In this document: one piece after another, positions 1 to 9,360 of the stretch | Position numbering within the stretch: the stretch's first letter is position 1 | How the letters are laid out: each line of letters begins with the position of its first letter | Assembly (NCBI GenBank): GCA_038131955.1 | Contig: JAYPQK010000014.1 | Coordinates: forward strand, 1-64,000 | Direction: 5' to 3' | Length of the DNA stretch: 64,000 nucleotides | From: SHAN690 sp038131955 | GTDB lineage: Bacteria > Bacteroidota > Bacteroidia > Flavobacteriales_G > Salibacteraceae | Made by a program: the position numbers and the translations under genes | The notes under the pieces: model-generated | The model's input: only the letters and a program-made list of their open reading frames with translations | What the model was told of the DNA's origin: nothing | The model's database searches: none

Positions 1-1190
1 CTAGAACCCAAGCTTAGATTGGAATTGGTACTGTAGGAAAGACCTGAGATGTAGTAGTTACCATCGATATCTACATCGATCTCATGCCCCCATGAATTCC
101 CATTGAATCGCAGACCTGATTGAGCGGTACCGCTGGTATTGTATCGAATGACGAATCCATAGCCCGTATAGCTTAAATTCACTCCTCCAAAAAAGAGGGT
201 ACTAGATGCCCATCCTACGGCATACACACGACCTGCATTATCTACGGTAATGCCGGTGTAGATATCTGTTCCGCCGCCGCCGCCAACTCTGACCCATTGC
301 TCTGTTCCCGAAGAATTGAATTTGGCAATATATCCATCGACTCCTGCGTAGCCACTAGCTGAGAGCGAGCCAATGATGATCGAATCTGAAGAGAAATTAC
401 TTGCAAGATAGACGTTATTGCTGACGTCTACTGCTAACCCACCAGAGTTAGCATAATAGCCGTAGTCATACAGTGCGTAGGCATAACTAGACAAGTAGTG
501 ATAATGACCTGATTCAATCTGCTTCTTCCACTGAAACGCCCCCTGGTCATCGTACTTGACGAGCATTTCGTTGTTGAAATAAGTTAGAGAGGTATCCGTG
601 TTGGTATTCGAAGTTGTTCCGACGAAAATGGAACCATCAAAAATGAAGTGGGCATAGACATCCCCTGCATGGTCGGCTACGAGGGAGAGTGGTTTTACCA
701 ATCCTGAACCCACAAAGGCCCTAACCCAAAGCAAGTTTCCATCCGGGTCCAGCTTTGCTAAATACATATCCCAATCACTAGACCCTGTTCCAGATATTGT
801 CGTATCGACAATCACAGCCGAACCAGCATAGATACCCGTGACGAAAATATTTCCATCATCATCCAGCGCTACTTCTCGCGCGCCGTCTTGATTACTACCA
901 CCCAGTCTTTTTGCCCAGAGGACATCCCCATCCTCATTGAACTTTGCGATCCAGCCATCGTAGAGGTACATCCCAATCGAGATAGTATCCAAGGTCAGGG
1001 ATCCTGTTCCATTCCATGAATAGCCGAAGCCAGTCACTACAAAATCTCCGTTGGTATCAGTGGCGATATCCGTAACCGCACTATAGGTCGAACTACCACT
1101 TTGATCATCCGCCCAAACGAAGGTCTGAGCTTGAGAAGTGTATATCGTGGTAAAAAGAAGGAATAATGAGGCGAGTAGACTTCTTATCAT
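1..1190 (-). CDS. Secreted SBBP-type beta-propeller-like protein, 3' end beyond window
   Basis: The minus-strand frame is open from ATG at 1190 to the window edge (396 full codons), so the C-terminus is missing. The start MIRSLLASLFLLFTTIYTSQAQ is a signal peptide with a probable cut after AQA/QA-type residues. The body has repeated units of the form 'D-x-x-G-N/D-x-[YF]-V-x-G', 'GDVLWAKRLGG', 'AKFN' and 'GTEQWVRVGGGG', typical of SBBP (seven-bladed beta-propeller repeat) proteins. In Bacteroidota such proteins usually end in a T9SS sorting domain, but that part is outside the window, so surface export is inference. It lies downstream of ftsZ in the same direction, but a terminator at 1273-1293 separates them. 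No enzymatic function is suggested. Confidence 0.75.
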   Translation of the reverse strand, partial: MIRSLLASLFLLFTTIYTSQAQTFVWADDQSGSSTYSAVTDIATDTNGDFVVTGFGYSWNGTGSLTLDTISIGMYLYDGWIAKFNEDGDVLWAKRLGGSNQDGAREVALDDDGNIFVTGIYAGSAVIVDTTISGTGSSDWDMYLAKLDPDGNLLWVRAFVGSGLVKPLSLVADHAGDVYAHFIFDGSIFVGTTSNTNTDTSLTYFNNEMLVKYDDQGAFQWKKQIESGHYHYLSSYAYALYDYGYYANSGGLAVDVSNNVYLASNFSSDSIIIGSLSASGYAGVDGYIAKFNSSGTEQWVRVGGGGGTDIYTGITVDNAGRVYAVGWASSTLFFGGVNLSYTGYGFVIRYNTSGTAQSGLRFNGNSWGHEIDVDIDGNYYISGLSYSTNSNLSLGS

Positions 1191-1272
1191 AGGAGGTAAT
1201 TAAAACCTTAGACGACATGTATTTAAAAGGTTGACAAAGCTTACGAAGTTATCAACAAAATGGTTGGGAATG

Positions 1273-1293
1273 AAAAAAAGGGGCCATGCCCCC
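1273..1293 (-). terminator. Rho-independent terminator of the dcw cluster
   Basis: On the minus strand, GGGGC-ATG-GCCCC is followed by seven T residues, about 30 nt after the ftsZ stop. It closes the 16-kb cell division cluster. Confidence 0.8.
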
Positions 1294-1323
1294 TGAACTT
1301 TCTTAGTGCTATGTAAATAAGCG

Positions 1324-3120
1324 TTAGTCCACGTTGTCGTGGAGAAAACCATTATTTGGTCTCAGCTTGGTACGCTTCTCACCATCCTCATTCTCTTCCT
1401 CACCGAGCGTGAATCGGCTAGACGAAGATTCAGAAGAGTGAGGCACATCGTCAAGATTGATCTGCTTTCGCTTGAACGCAGGTTCGTTCTCGAGCTCATT
1501 GACCCCAGATGGCGTGCGCAGCCTCATGCTCAGTTCGCGCAAGCGAGAAAGACGCTGATTTGCGCGTTCCGTTTGCTCCTCACGGGACGGGCGATCCTCG
1601 TCCTGCTTTGGAGTTTCCTCTGGTGTCGTAGTCTTGAATGATGGCTTCTCGCTAGAAATATTTGGTTCGGTGTTGGAAGACGCTTCTTGCTCAGATTTCT
1701 TGATGAAAGGCTCCCAAGTCTCACGATCTTCTTCCTGCTCTTGTTGCTTCATTTCACTTCCTTTCAAAAAAGGAGTGTTCGCATCATCCTCGATTTCCTC
1801 TTCTGCATCCTCCTCCTGGATGATTTCCTCATTGGAACCAGAAGATGTGATATCAAACTCAAAGATGCGCTGCGAAGATCTAGGCTCCTCGAAAAGGGTA
1901 CGGTCCTCAGAAGTCTCGTTTGCACCCTCTTGATCTTCCTCTTCTACGTCACCTTCTAGGGTAAAGAAATTCTTTTCCTCGCTGACTGGCGACTCTTCCT
2001 TGGCCTCCTGCTTTAATTCAGGTTCATCGACCTTCTTCAAGAACGGCTCATCAGATGATAGGTGTTGTTCTTCTTCAACCGCCTTCGGAGTCTGAGGCAT
2101 ATCGTCCTCGAGATTCATTCGACGCTTTTCGGGCTTCTTATCAAGGTTAACACCCGTATTCGGATTCTGATTGAACCCGGTGGCAATGATCGTAACCGAA
2201 AGTTGATCGCCAAGCGACTCATCCATACCGTAACCCCAGATCACGTCGGCACTTGAACCCGCTTCATCCTGGATGTAGTCAGTGATATCGCTAATCTCAT
2301 CCATAAGCACCTCTTGGTTTCCGAAAGTGATGTTCAGAAGCACGTATCGAGCACCTTCAATGTTATTGTCGTTCAACAATGGAGATGAAAGCGCCTTCTC
2401 AACCGCCTTAATGGCTCGGTCCTCACCTTCTGCTGCGGCAGAACCCATAATCGCCACTCCGGACTCCGTCATCACCGTGCGCACATCTTCGAAGTCGACG
2501 TTGATATACCCGGTGCGAGTAATGATCTCTGCAATGCCTTTCGCTGCCGTGGTCAACACATTGTCAGCCATAGCAAACGCCTGCGCAATCGGAAGGTTTC
2601 CACACATCTCTCGAAGCTTCTCATTGTTGATGATGAGCAGCGTATCTACATTCTGACGAATCTCTTCGATTCCTGCCTCCGCCTGTTGGCGACGCTTCCG
2701 GCCTTCAAAGAAGAACGGCATGGTCACGATACCAACGGTCAAGACCCCCATCTCGCGCGCAGTCTTGGCAATCACAGGTGCGGCGCCCGTTCCCGTACCA
2801 CCACCCATTCCGGCGGTGATGAACACCATCTTGGTATTGGTACTGATGATGCTCTTTAGATCATCGATATTCTCGGTAGCGGCATTCTTACCAACTTCAG
2901 GTAGAGACCCGGCACCTCGACCTTCGGTCAGCGTAGCTCCGAGTTGAACCTTCAGAGGCACCGGACTCACGTCCAATGCTTGTTGGTCAGTATTACACAC
3001 CAAGAAATCAACTCCGTTGATGCCTTGACGGTACATGTGGTTGACAGCGTTGCTACCTCCACCACCTACACCGAGGACCTTGATGATACTTGAATTTTCT
3101 TTGGGCAGATCGAATTTCAT
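1324..3120 (-). CDS. ftsZ: Cell division protein FtsZ
   Basis: Tubulin-like GTPase that polymerises into the cytoplasmic Z-ring and recruits the divisome. The N-terminal GGGGSNAV is at residues 19-26, the tubulin signature GGGTGTG at 106-112 and the T7 synergy loop NVDFEDV at 207-213. The globular part ends near residue 315. At 598 aa it is far longer than the E. coli protein (383 aa) because of a roughly 260-residue acidic linker. The last residues, NNGFLHDNVD, match the C-terminal peptide seen in Bacteroidota FtsZ. The linker carries repeated P-[FSA]-[FLI]-K motifs (358, 449, 470, 492, 546) and a repeated NL[ED]D motif (336, 555). It is the last gene of the cluster, 31 nt after ftsA. Confidence 0.98.
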   Translation of the reverse strand: MKFDLPKENSSIIKVLGVGGGGSNAVNHMYRQGINGVDFLVCNTDQQALDVSPVPLKVQLGATLTEGRGAGSLPEVGKNAATENIDDLKSIISTNTKMVFITAGMGGGTGTGAAPVIAKTAREMGVLTVGIVTMPFFFEGRKRRQQAEAGIEEIRQNVDTLLIINNEKLREMCGNLPIAQAFAMADNVLTTAAKGIAEIITRTGYINVDFEDVRTVMTESGVAIMGSAAAEGEDRAIKAVEKALSSPLLNDNNIEGARYVLLNITFGNQEVLMDEISDITDYIQDEAGSSADVIWGYGMDESLGDQLSVTIIATGFNQNPNTGVNLDKKPEKRRMNLEDDMPQTPKAVEEEQHLSSDEPFLKKVDEPELKQEAKEESPVSEEKNFFTLEGDVEEEDQEGANETSEDRTLFEEPRSSQRIFEFDITSSGSNEEIIQEEDAEEEIEDDANTPFLKGSEMKQQEQEEDRETWEPFIKKSEQEASSNTEPNISSEKPSFKTTTPEETPKQDEDRPSREEQTERANQRLSRLRELSMRLRTPSGVNELENEPAFKRKQINLDDVPHSSESSSSRFTLGEEENEDGEKRTKLRPNNGFLHDNVD

Positions 3121-3151
3121 ATCGCTCGTATTACTGTGATTCTTCTTTCAA

Positions 3152-4429
3152 TTAGAGTTGGTCGTCTTCTTCAAACCACTCCTTGCCTTTGGCTAAGAGC
3201 TTATCAAACAGACCCAATCCTTTGGTTTTTACTTTTGTTTGCTTGGTGATACTAGGCTCCTTCATGTTGTTATTCTCAGCGTACTCGAAGCCTTTCAACA
3301 CCAATCCAACGCCTGTAGCGTACATCGGGCTGGCTACTTTCTCATTCCCTGAAGCCAAATGCTCGGTTGGGAAACCGATGCGTGTATCCATCCCTGTCAA
3401 ATATTCGAACAACTGCGGCAAATGCTTCAGTTGAGCACCACCACCAGTGATCACAATCCCTGCAATCAGCTTCTTCTCGAATCCAGAATTCCGGATCTCG
3501 AAATACACCTGTTCGATGATCTCTTCCATTCTTGCTTGGATGATGTGGGCCAAATTCTTCACGCTAATCTCTTTTGGCTCACGACCATTAAGACCTGGGA
3601 TGACCACGATGTCGTTGGCTTGATTCTCGCTTGCCAATGCAGATCCAAAACGAACCTTCAAGAGCTCGGCTTGCTTGCGAATAATGGTACAACCCTCCTT
3701 GATGTCATCGGTGATGATGTTTCCTCCAAAAGGAATCACAGCGGTGTGACGGATAATTCCATCTTGGAAGATCGCTACGTCGGTGGTTCCACCACCTATA
3801 TCGACTAGGACCACTCCAGCCTCGCGTTCCTCATCACTAAGCACTGCTTCAGCCGACGCCAAGGGCTCAAGGGTCAGATCAGCCACATCCAATTCAGATT
3901 TCTGAACACACTTGAAGATGTTGTTGATGGCGGTAACCAGACCCGTAATGATATGGAAGTTGGCCTCCAGTCGGATTCCACGCATTCCGATAGGATCCTT
4001 GATCCCTGATTCGTTGTCGACGATGAAGTCTTGGGGAAGCACATGAATGATCGACTCTCCCGGAGGGAGCACCAGTTTGTGCATATCCTCAACTAGGGCA
4101 TTCACATCTTTGCGTGTGATCTCATCGTCGAGGTTATCCAAGGTGATCACACCTCGGTGCTGTAGACTCTTGATGTGTTGTCCGGCGATACCGACATTCA
4201 CCACAGAGATCTCACATCCGGCGCTAAGCTCAGCTTTCTCGACCGCCTTCTTGATCGCCTCCACTGCCGGCGTGATTTGGGATACCACGCCACGTCGGAC
4301 ACCGACCGATTCGGCCTTGCCCATTCCCAGCAACTCGAGCTTTCCATACTCGTTCTTCTTTCCTACCAGGCAAGCGATCTTGGTGGTTCCAATGTCCAAC
4401 CCAACAATGATCTGATCGTTCGATTCCAT
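3152..4429 (-). CDS. ftsA: Cell division protein FtsA
   Basis: Actin-fold ATPase that tethers FtsZ filaments to the inner membrane and links them to the periplasmic synthases. The phosphate-1 motif GLDIGTTK is at residues 10-17 and phosphate-2 DIGGGTTD at 210-217. The SHS2-type 1C insertion lies between them (about 80-165). The C-terminal stretch GLGLFDKLLAKGKEWF resembles the amphipathic membrane-targeting helix. Its 425 aa is normal for the family. It sits 3 nt after ftsQ and just before ftsZ, the conserved ftsQAZ order. Confidence 0.97.
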   Translation of the reverse strand: MESNDQIIVGLDIGTTKIACLVGKKNEYGKLELLGMGKAESVGVRRGVVSQITPAVEAIKKAVEKAELSAGCEISVVNVGIAGQHIKSLQHRGVITLDNLDDEITRKDVNALVEDMHKLVLPPGESIIHVLPQDFIVDNESGIKDPIGMRGIRLEANFHIITGLVTAINNIFKCVQKSELDVADLTLEPLASAEAVLSDEEREAGVVLVDIGGGTTDVAIFQDGIIRHTAVIPFGGNIITDDIKEGCTIIRKQAELLKVRFGSALASENQANDIVVIPGLNGREPKEISVKNLAHIIQARMEEIIEQVYFEIRNSGFEKKLIAGIVITGGGAQLKHLPQLFEYLTGMDTRIGFPTEHLASGNEKVASPMYATGVGLVLKGFEYAENNNMKEPSITKQTKVKTKGLGLFDKLLAKGKEWFEEDDQL

Positions 4430-4432
4430 AGA

Positions 4433-5230
4433 CTAACTTTTGGTGCAAACCACTTGGTTTGCGTACTTCAGGTTGATTGTTTCGTATTCATTCCAGCCCG
4501 TACGATTCAGCCCTTTCTGATAGAAGTGCCAAAGCTTATTGAGCTTCTTATCTAAATTCTTGGTGGTTCCGATGATCACTCGGTGGTCGCCGACTCTAGG
4601 GATCAACTCTAATTCACTGTTCTGATTCACATAGAACTGATTGAATTGCGCCGACCAGAACTCATGGGCTCCAATGACGCTAGACGCGTTGTAGATTTCG
4701 AGAAGTGTCTGCGCATCCGGATGCTCTGTCAACTTGGGAAGTTCGTCAACATTCTTACCGATGTACTGCTGCACCATCAAGGTGATGTTGCCATTGGCGA
4801 TCGGGGCACGAGCCGTGTAATGCTTGGAAAGCGGCATGATCATTCCATACTGATCGATGTAGACACTCGAACCTAGGTCATTGAACACACGAACGATCGG
4901 CTTTCTGACCTTGACATCCACGTGGAGATCACCGTTGAGTTCTTTGTACACCTCTGCGTCCTCGATGAAGGGATGATTGGTGATCAGAAACTCGATGTGT
5001 CCGGGATCGATCTCATTCAGGCGAGTCGAATCCTTGCGATATCCCAAGTCGTAGACCGACTCTTTCACATCCGCTGCATCGATGAAATAGTTCTCACCGT
5101 CAAAGTCGATATCTACCAAAACGTCACGAAGCATGGCTTGGTTGGAGGTAGAAACCGCCGCAACCAGCAAAACGAACAGCGCCGAAATGCTGATGACCAT
5201 ACCTGATATGCGAAGGATCTTAACCCACAT
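4433..5230 (-). CDS. ftsQ: Cell division protein FtsQ/DivIB
   Basis: Bitopic divisome protein that bridges cytoplasmic and periplasmic division proteins. I chose ATG at 5230 (MWVKILRISGM), which overlaps the murC stop by 11 nt. A longer in-frame start at 5293 would run 74 nt into murC and put 21 hydrophilic residues before the membrane segment. From the chosen start there is one membrane segment (about residues 8-28), then a POTRA-like region containing the HIEFLITNHPFIEDAEVYK stretch, then a beta-rich domain. Sequence conservation is low, as usual for FtsQ, and position between murC and ftsA is strong support. Confidence 0.88.
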   Translation of the reverse strand: MWVKILRISGMVISISALFVLLVAAVSTSNQAMLRDVLVDIDFDGENYFIDAADVKESVYDLGYRKDSTRLNEIDPGHIEFLITNHPFIEDAEVYKELNGDLHVDVKVRKPIVRVFNDLGSSVYIDQYGMIMPLSKHYTARAPIANGNITLMVQQYIGKNVDELPKLTEHPDAQTLLEIYNASSVIGAHEFWSAQFNQFYVNQNSELELIPRVGDHRVIIGTTKNLDKKLNKLWHFYQKGLNRTGWNEYETINLKYANQVVCTKS

Positions 5231-6563
5231 GGTGTTCGTGTTCAAAGGCTTCCACAATAGAATCCACGAGTCGATCGATATCTCCGGCCCCAAGGATCAA
5301 TACAGTTTCTGCCGATAGCGATGATACAGCATTTACGAGGGCACTCTTTTCGACCAACTGCTTAGTTTTCAACGTGAGTCTATTCAAAAGGTGAGCACTC
5401 GAAACCCCTTCAATCGGGAGTTCACGCGCCGGATAGATCGGTATCAAAATGACCTCATCAGCTTTAGAAAGGCTCAATGCAAAATCATCTTCGAGGTCTC
5501 TGGTTCGCGAGTAGAGATGAGGCTGAAATACTACCGCCACCTTGTTGTTCGGGAAGAGCTCTCGTGCCGCTTGGATGGAAGCTTCGATCTCCGCCGGGTG
5601 ATGCGCATAGTCATCGATCACCACCTTACTTGGCGATTGATATACTCGCTCAAAACGTCGTTTAACCCCTTGAAATTCTGATAGTTTAGTCGCCGCTGAC
5701 ACCAGATCCAATCCCAGCACAGAACACACACTCAAGGCCGCCGTCGCATTCTGCACATTGTGTCTTCCGGGAAGAGGGAGGGTCATTGGGTAGCTATCAT
5801 CGAACTGAAAAGTGAAGGCCCCGTTCTTGACTTGAACCTCCGAGTAAGAATGATCCAACGCACCACCTTCTCCGTAAGTCAGCTTGTTGGGGTGATCGAA
5901 TTCAGCAGCTACTTTTTCGTGAGCGATCAAGGTTTCGGCCGAAGCGGCAAAGGATCGATAATCCGCCTTCATCTCATCGAATGTTCCGTAGATATCCAAA
6001 TGGTCCGGATCCAAGGAAGTGACCACCGCAATATTTGGATGCAGTCGCAAGAACGACCGATCGTATTCATCCGCCTCTACCACGATGTAAGAAGGATCTT
6101 CTGACGCGATCAAATTGGAGTCGTAACCACTCATGATACCTCCCACAAAAGCGGAACAATCACCCCGCAGCTGATGCAGCAGGTGAGCCGTCAAGGCGGT
6201 GGTCGTAGTTTTACCGTGGGTACCGGCGATCGCAATCGTCTTTCTCTCTTTGGTGATCGCTTCGAGCACTTCGGAGCGCTTATACCAGTGATCGCCTCGG
6301 GATCTTACGAATTCAAAAGCAGGATGCTCTTTTGGAATGGCCGGTGTGTAGACATAAAGTGCATTCTCAGGAATGTGATCAACCCTTTCATCGAAGTGAA
6401 CAGGCATCCCTTCCTTCTGCAATTCATCCGTCAACGGACTAGGCGTCTTATCGTAACCACTAACCTCTATTCCCTGCCGATGGAAGTACCTCGCCAAGGC
6501 GCTCATTCCAATTCCGCCAATGCCCAGCATGTAGATCCTATGTACACCTGAAAGATTCATCAC
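5220..6563 (-). CDS. murC: UDP-N-acetylmuramate--L-alanine ligase MurC
   Basis: Cytoplasmic ATP-dependent ligase adding L-Ala to UDP-MurNAc, the first amino acid of the stem peptide. The N-terminal Rossmann motif GIGGIGMSALA is at residues 14-24, the P-loop AGTHGKTTTT at 113-122, and the downstream DDYAHHPAEI motif is typical of MurC. Its 447 aa is the family length. It overlaps murG by 4 nt (ATGA) and ftsQ by 11 nt, consistent with translational coupling within the cluster. Confidence 0.97.
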   Translation of the reverse strand: MMNLSGVHRIYMLGIGGIGMSALARYFHRQGIEVSGYDKTPSPLTDELQKEGMPVHFDERVDHIPENALYVYTPAIPKEHPAFEFVRSRGDHWYKRSEVLEAITKERKTIAIAGTHGKTTTTALTAHLLHQLRGDCSAFVGGIMSGYDSNLIASEDPSYIVVEADEYDRSFLRLHPNIAVVTSLDPDHLDIYGTFDEMKADYRSFAASAETLIAHEKVAAEFDHPNKLTYGEGGALDHSYSEVQVKNGAFTFQFDDSYPMTLPLPGRHNVQNATAALSVCSVLGLDLVSAATKLSEFQGVKRRFERVYQSPSKVVIDDYAHHPAEIEASIQAARELFPNNKVAVVFQPHLYSRTRDLEDDFALSLSKADEVILIPIYPARELPIEGVSSAHLLNRLTLKTKQLVEKSALVNAVSSLSAETVLILGAGDIDRLVDSIVEAFEHEHHVG

Positions 6564-7657
6564 GCGGTCAATTGGATCACTTCGTTGGCGATATCCTTCG
6601 CCGCATTCGGCAGGGCATGCTTTATAATATTCGTTGCGAGTCTCTGCTGCAAATCGCTGTCTTGACTCAAGCGCAAGACCTCTTTCACGAGACGATCCTT
6701 CACCTCGGCATCGTTCACCATGATCGCAGCCTCGGTATGCACTAGCGCCTCTGCATTCTTGGTCTGGTGATCTTCCGCAGCAAAAGGAAACGGCACCAAG
6801 ATGGTTGGCTTACCGATGATGCAGAGCTCACTGACAGCGATTGCGCCAGCGCGTGAAACCACGATATCGGCAGCAGCGTAGGCTTCATCCATCTCGAAGA
6901 TGAACTCGATGATGTGAAGCGCCCGATCAGCGAGATCTCTTTTCAAGACCTCACTTTCCTCCTTGAACAACTTTCCTGTTTGCCAGATGACCTGTACTCC
7001 CGCGTCTAAGAGTTCCGTAACCTTTTCTTTGAGCGCAAGATTGATGGATCGCGCACCAAGGCTTCCTCCTACCACTAGGAGCACCGGTTTATCTTCGTTG
7101 AAGCCAAATTTCTTGAGAGCCGCATCGCGTTTACCCAGAACCTCTACCACATTATCCCGAACCGGATTTCCCGTTTTGATGATGCTTTCCTTCGGGAAGA
7201 ACTTCTCCATGCCATCGTAGGCTACACAGACCTTATTCACAGAAGAAGCCACCCAGCGATTCGTGATCCCTGCGAACGAATTCTGTTCTTGGATAAGCGT
7301 CGGCACCTTCATCCAAGTGGCCATTCGCAGGACAGGCCCACTTGCGAATCCACCCACTCCAACAACGACGTCTGGCTTGAAGGATCGAATCAATCCCCGC
7401 GCCTTGATCAAACTCCCAAGCAACCTGAATGGAAACATCAAGTTTGACGGACTTAGGCTTCGTTTAATACCGGTGATATTCAATCCCACGATCTTGTACC
7501 CCGCAGACGGAACCTTTTCCATTTCCATCTTTCCAAGCGCTCCTACAAACAAGAACTCCGTATCCGGATGCATGGACTTGATCGTATTCGCGATCGCAAT
7601 GGCCGGGAAGATGTGTCCCCCCGTGCCCCCACCACTGATCATCACTTTAAGATGCAT
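6560..7657 (-). CDS. murG: Lipid II synthase MurG (GlcNAc transferase)
   Basis: Membrane-associated GT-B glycosyltransferase that adds GlcNAc from UDP-GlcNAc to lipid I to make lipid II. The N-terminal GGGTGGHIFPA (residues 9-19) is the diphosphate loop. The C-terminal half contains VVGGSLGARSINL and the donor-binding stretch with SRAGAIAVSEL. Its 365 aa fits the family. It overlaps ftsW by 11 nt upstream and murC by 4 nt downstream. Confidence 0.97.
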   Translation of the reverse strand: MHLKVMISGGGTGGHIFPAIAIANTIKSMHPDTEFLFVGALGKMEMEKVPSAGYKIVGLNITGIKRSLSPSNLMFPFRLLGSLIKARGLIRSFKPDVVVGVGGFASGPVLRMATWMKVPTLIQEQNSFAGITNRWVASSVNKVCVAYDGMEKFFPKESIIKTGNPVRDNVVEVLGKRDAALKKFGFNEDKPVLLVVGGSLGARSINLALKEKVTELLDAGVQVIWQTGKLFKEESEVLKRDLADRALHIIEFIFEMDEAYAAADIVVSRAGAIAVSELCIIGKPTILVPFPFAAEDHQTKNAEALVHTEAAIMVNDAEVKDRLVKEVLRLSQDSDLQQRLATNIIKHALPNAAKDIANEVIQLTA

Positions 7658-8822
7658 GGGCCAGCGGTATATTCATTGGACGACTGTCGCTGGAGGTTGC
7701 ACCGGCGCTCACGCTGAGGATGATCCCCACGGCGAGACAGGTGAACCAGATCGATGTTCCACCCATGGATACCATGGGTAGTGGTTGTCCCGTTACCGGG
7801 ACCAAGTTGACAGCGACGGCCATATTGATCATCGCTTGAAATACCAAACTGAAGCCTATTCCGATCGCCAGGAGACTCCCGAAGGTTCGATCGCAATTCA
7901 GCCCGATCTTGATCGAACGGAACAGCAAGACGAGATACAGAACCAGCATGACGAATCCGCCGATCAAACCGTACTCCTCGAGCACTATGGAATAGATAAA
8001 ATCCGAATAAGGGTGGGGCAAAAAGTTTCGTTGGGTACTCTTTCCCGGGAGTTTACCCATCACTCCTCCGGTAGCAATTGCGATCTTGGATTGATCGCTC
8101 TGGTAGCTCTGATTGATATTCGCCGCATCCGGACTGACGAAAGTCTCTACTCGACTCACCCAAGTATCGAGACGACCGAAGGAACCTGGAAATGCCTTTC
8201 CTACGGTGTAGACCATGGTTAAACCGAGAGCGCCGGTTACTAGTAGCAGACCAATATGCTTAAGTTTCACCCGGCCGATGAACATCAAGACCAAGCAATT
8301 CACAAACAACAGGGCCGCCGTACTAAGGTCGGCAGGCAGGATCAGTCCGCACACGATAAAGATCGGCACCAACAAAGGCAAAAAGCCCCGTTTGAAGTCG
8401 TGGATCTCATCCTGTCTTACCGCCAAAAAGCGCGCAACGAACATAATGAGCGCGACCTTGGCAAGGTCGGACGTTTGAAAGGTTTGATTGATCACCGGAA
8501 TGGTGAGCCAGCGGTTGGCCGCGTTGATGCTCGTTCCCATCAGCAGGGTGATCAATAGCAGCGGAATACTCACATACAGCGCGAGTTGGGCAATCTTAGA
8601 GTAATATGTGTACTTAACCTTGTGTGCGAGATACATTAACCCAAGTCCACACACGAGGATAAAACCATGACGAAATAGATAGTAGAACGTATTCCCATCG
8701 TGATGGCGGTAAGCCAGCGTGACGATACTGCTATAGACCAGCAGCAAGCTGAATACCGACAAGAGCAGCATAATCAACCATACCGCACGATCGCCTTTGA
8801 TGTATTTGAGTATTGCCTCCAA
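7647..8822 (-). CDS. ftsW: SEDS-family glycosyltransferase FtsW
   Basis: Polytopic membrane peptidoglycan polymerase that works with the class B PBP (FtsI) at the septum. About ten hydrophobic segments are visible. The family signatures include the LAKRLG-equivalent region KLPGKSTQRNFLPHPYSDFI and the C-terminal MAVAVNLVPVTGQPLPMVSMGG, which is highly characteristic of FtsW/RodA. Its length is 391 aa. It follows the MurD-like gene by 4 nt and overlaps murG by 11 nt. Confidence 0.96.
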   Translation of the reverse strand: MEAILKYIKGDRAVWLIMLLLSVFSLLLVYSSIVTLAYRHHDGNTFYYLFRHGFILVCGLGLMYLAHKVKYTYYSKIAQLALYVSIPLLLITLLMGTSINAANRWLTIPVINQTFQTSDLAKVALIMFVARFLAVRQDEIHDFKRGFLPLLVPIFIVCGLILPADLSTAALLFVNCLVLMFIGRVKLKHIGLLLVTGALGLTMVYTVGKAFPGSFGRLDTWVSRVETFVSPDAANINQSYQSDQSKIAIATGGVMGKLPGKSTQRNFLPHPYSDFIYSIVLEEYGLIGGFVMLVLYLVLLFRSIKIGLNCDRTFGSLLAIGIGFSLVFQAMINMAVAVNLVPVTGQPLPMVSMGGTSIWFTCLAVGIILSVSAGATSSDSRPMNIPLAHAS

Positions 8823-8826
8823 CTCC

Positions 8827-9342
8827 TTACTTCAATTGAAATTCTCTCACTGCTTTGCGAAACTGTTGTCCGCGCTCTTTGTAATGCGTGTAATTCTCCA
8901 TATCAGAAAACGCTGGCGAATAGAGCACCACATCCCCTTTTGAGACAAACGAAGCACTCATACGGATCGCATTCTCGAGGTGCTGTGCACGCGCTATGGT
9001 CTTGACCTTACCTCGGAACATATCCTCGATCGCCGATTGATTCGGTCCTAGGACCACTAATGCCTTCAGCTTAGTACAATCGATCTCGTTAAAGAGCGAA
9101 TAATCCTCCTTATAACTACAGGAACTGATGATCCAGATCACCGGTTTCTCCATGCAATCGATGGAGTACCACGATGAGTTGATGTCCTGCGCCTTCGCGT
9201 CATTGATATACTCCACTTCTTCTACCGTATCTACGTACTCCAGTCTGTGCTCGATCTGTCCTAGTCTGCGCATATTCTCTTTGCGAGCACGCACTAGTCG
9301 CTGGTCAATAGCTTCCTCAATCTTGTTCAACTGCATTGTCAT
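8827..9342 (-). CDS. Stand-alone MurD C-terminal-domain paralog
   Basis: 171 aa that align only with the last third of the adjacent MurD. From IEHRLE through PVIWI I count 23 of 42 identical positions with MurD. The N-terminal UDP-binding domain and the P-loop central domain are absent, so it cannot be a ligase on its own. The substrate lysine of MurD (NDSKATN) is kept as NDAKAQD. The MurD glycine motif GGVDKG has become SSCSYKED, and the late SPACAS motif has become SPAFSD. The frame is intact, lies 18 nt after murD and 4 nt before ftsW, and shares their orientation. It may be a regulator, a MurD-binding scaffold, or a partial tandem duplication still under selection; which of these is unknown. 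Confidence 0.85.
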   Translation of the reverse strand: MTMQLNKIEEAIDQRLVRARKENMRRLGQIEHRLEYVDTVEEVEYINDAKAQDINSSWYSIDCMEKPVIWIISSCSYKEDYSLFNEIDCTKLKALVVLGPNQSAIEDMFRGKVKTIARAQHLENAIRMSASFVSKGDVVLYSPAFSDMENYTHYKERGQQFRKAVREFQLK

Positions 9343-9360
9343 AGGGTCGGTTTTAGGTGG

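Noticed and set aside
1191..1200. AGGAGGTAAT on the plus strand, a perfect Shine-Dalgarno-like string
   Set aside because: No plus-strand gene follows. It is the complement of the sequence before the minus-strand start at 1190 and carries no ribosome-binding sense there.
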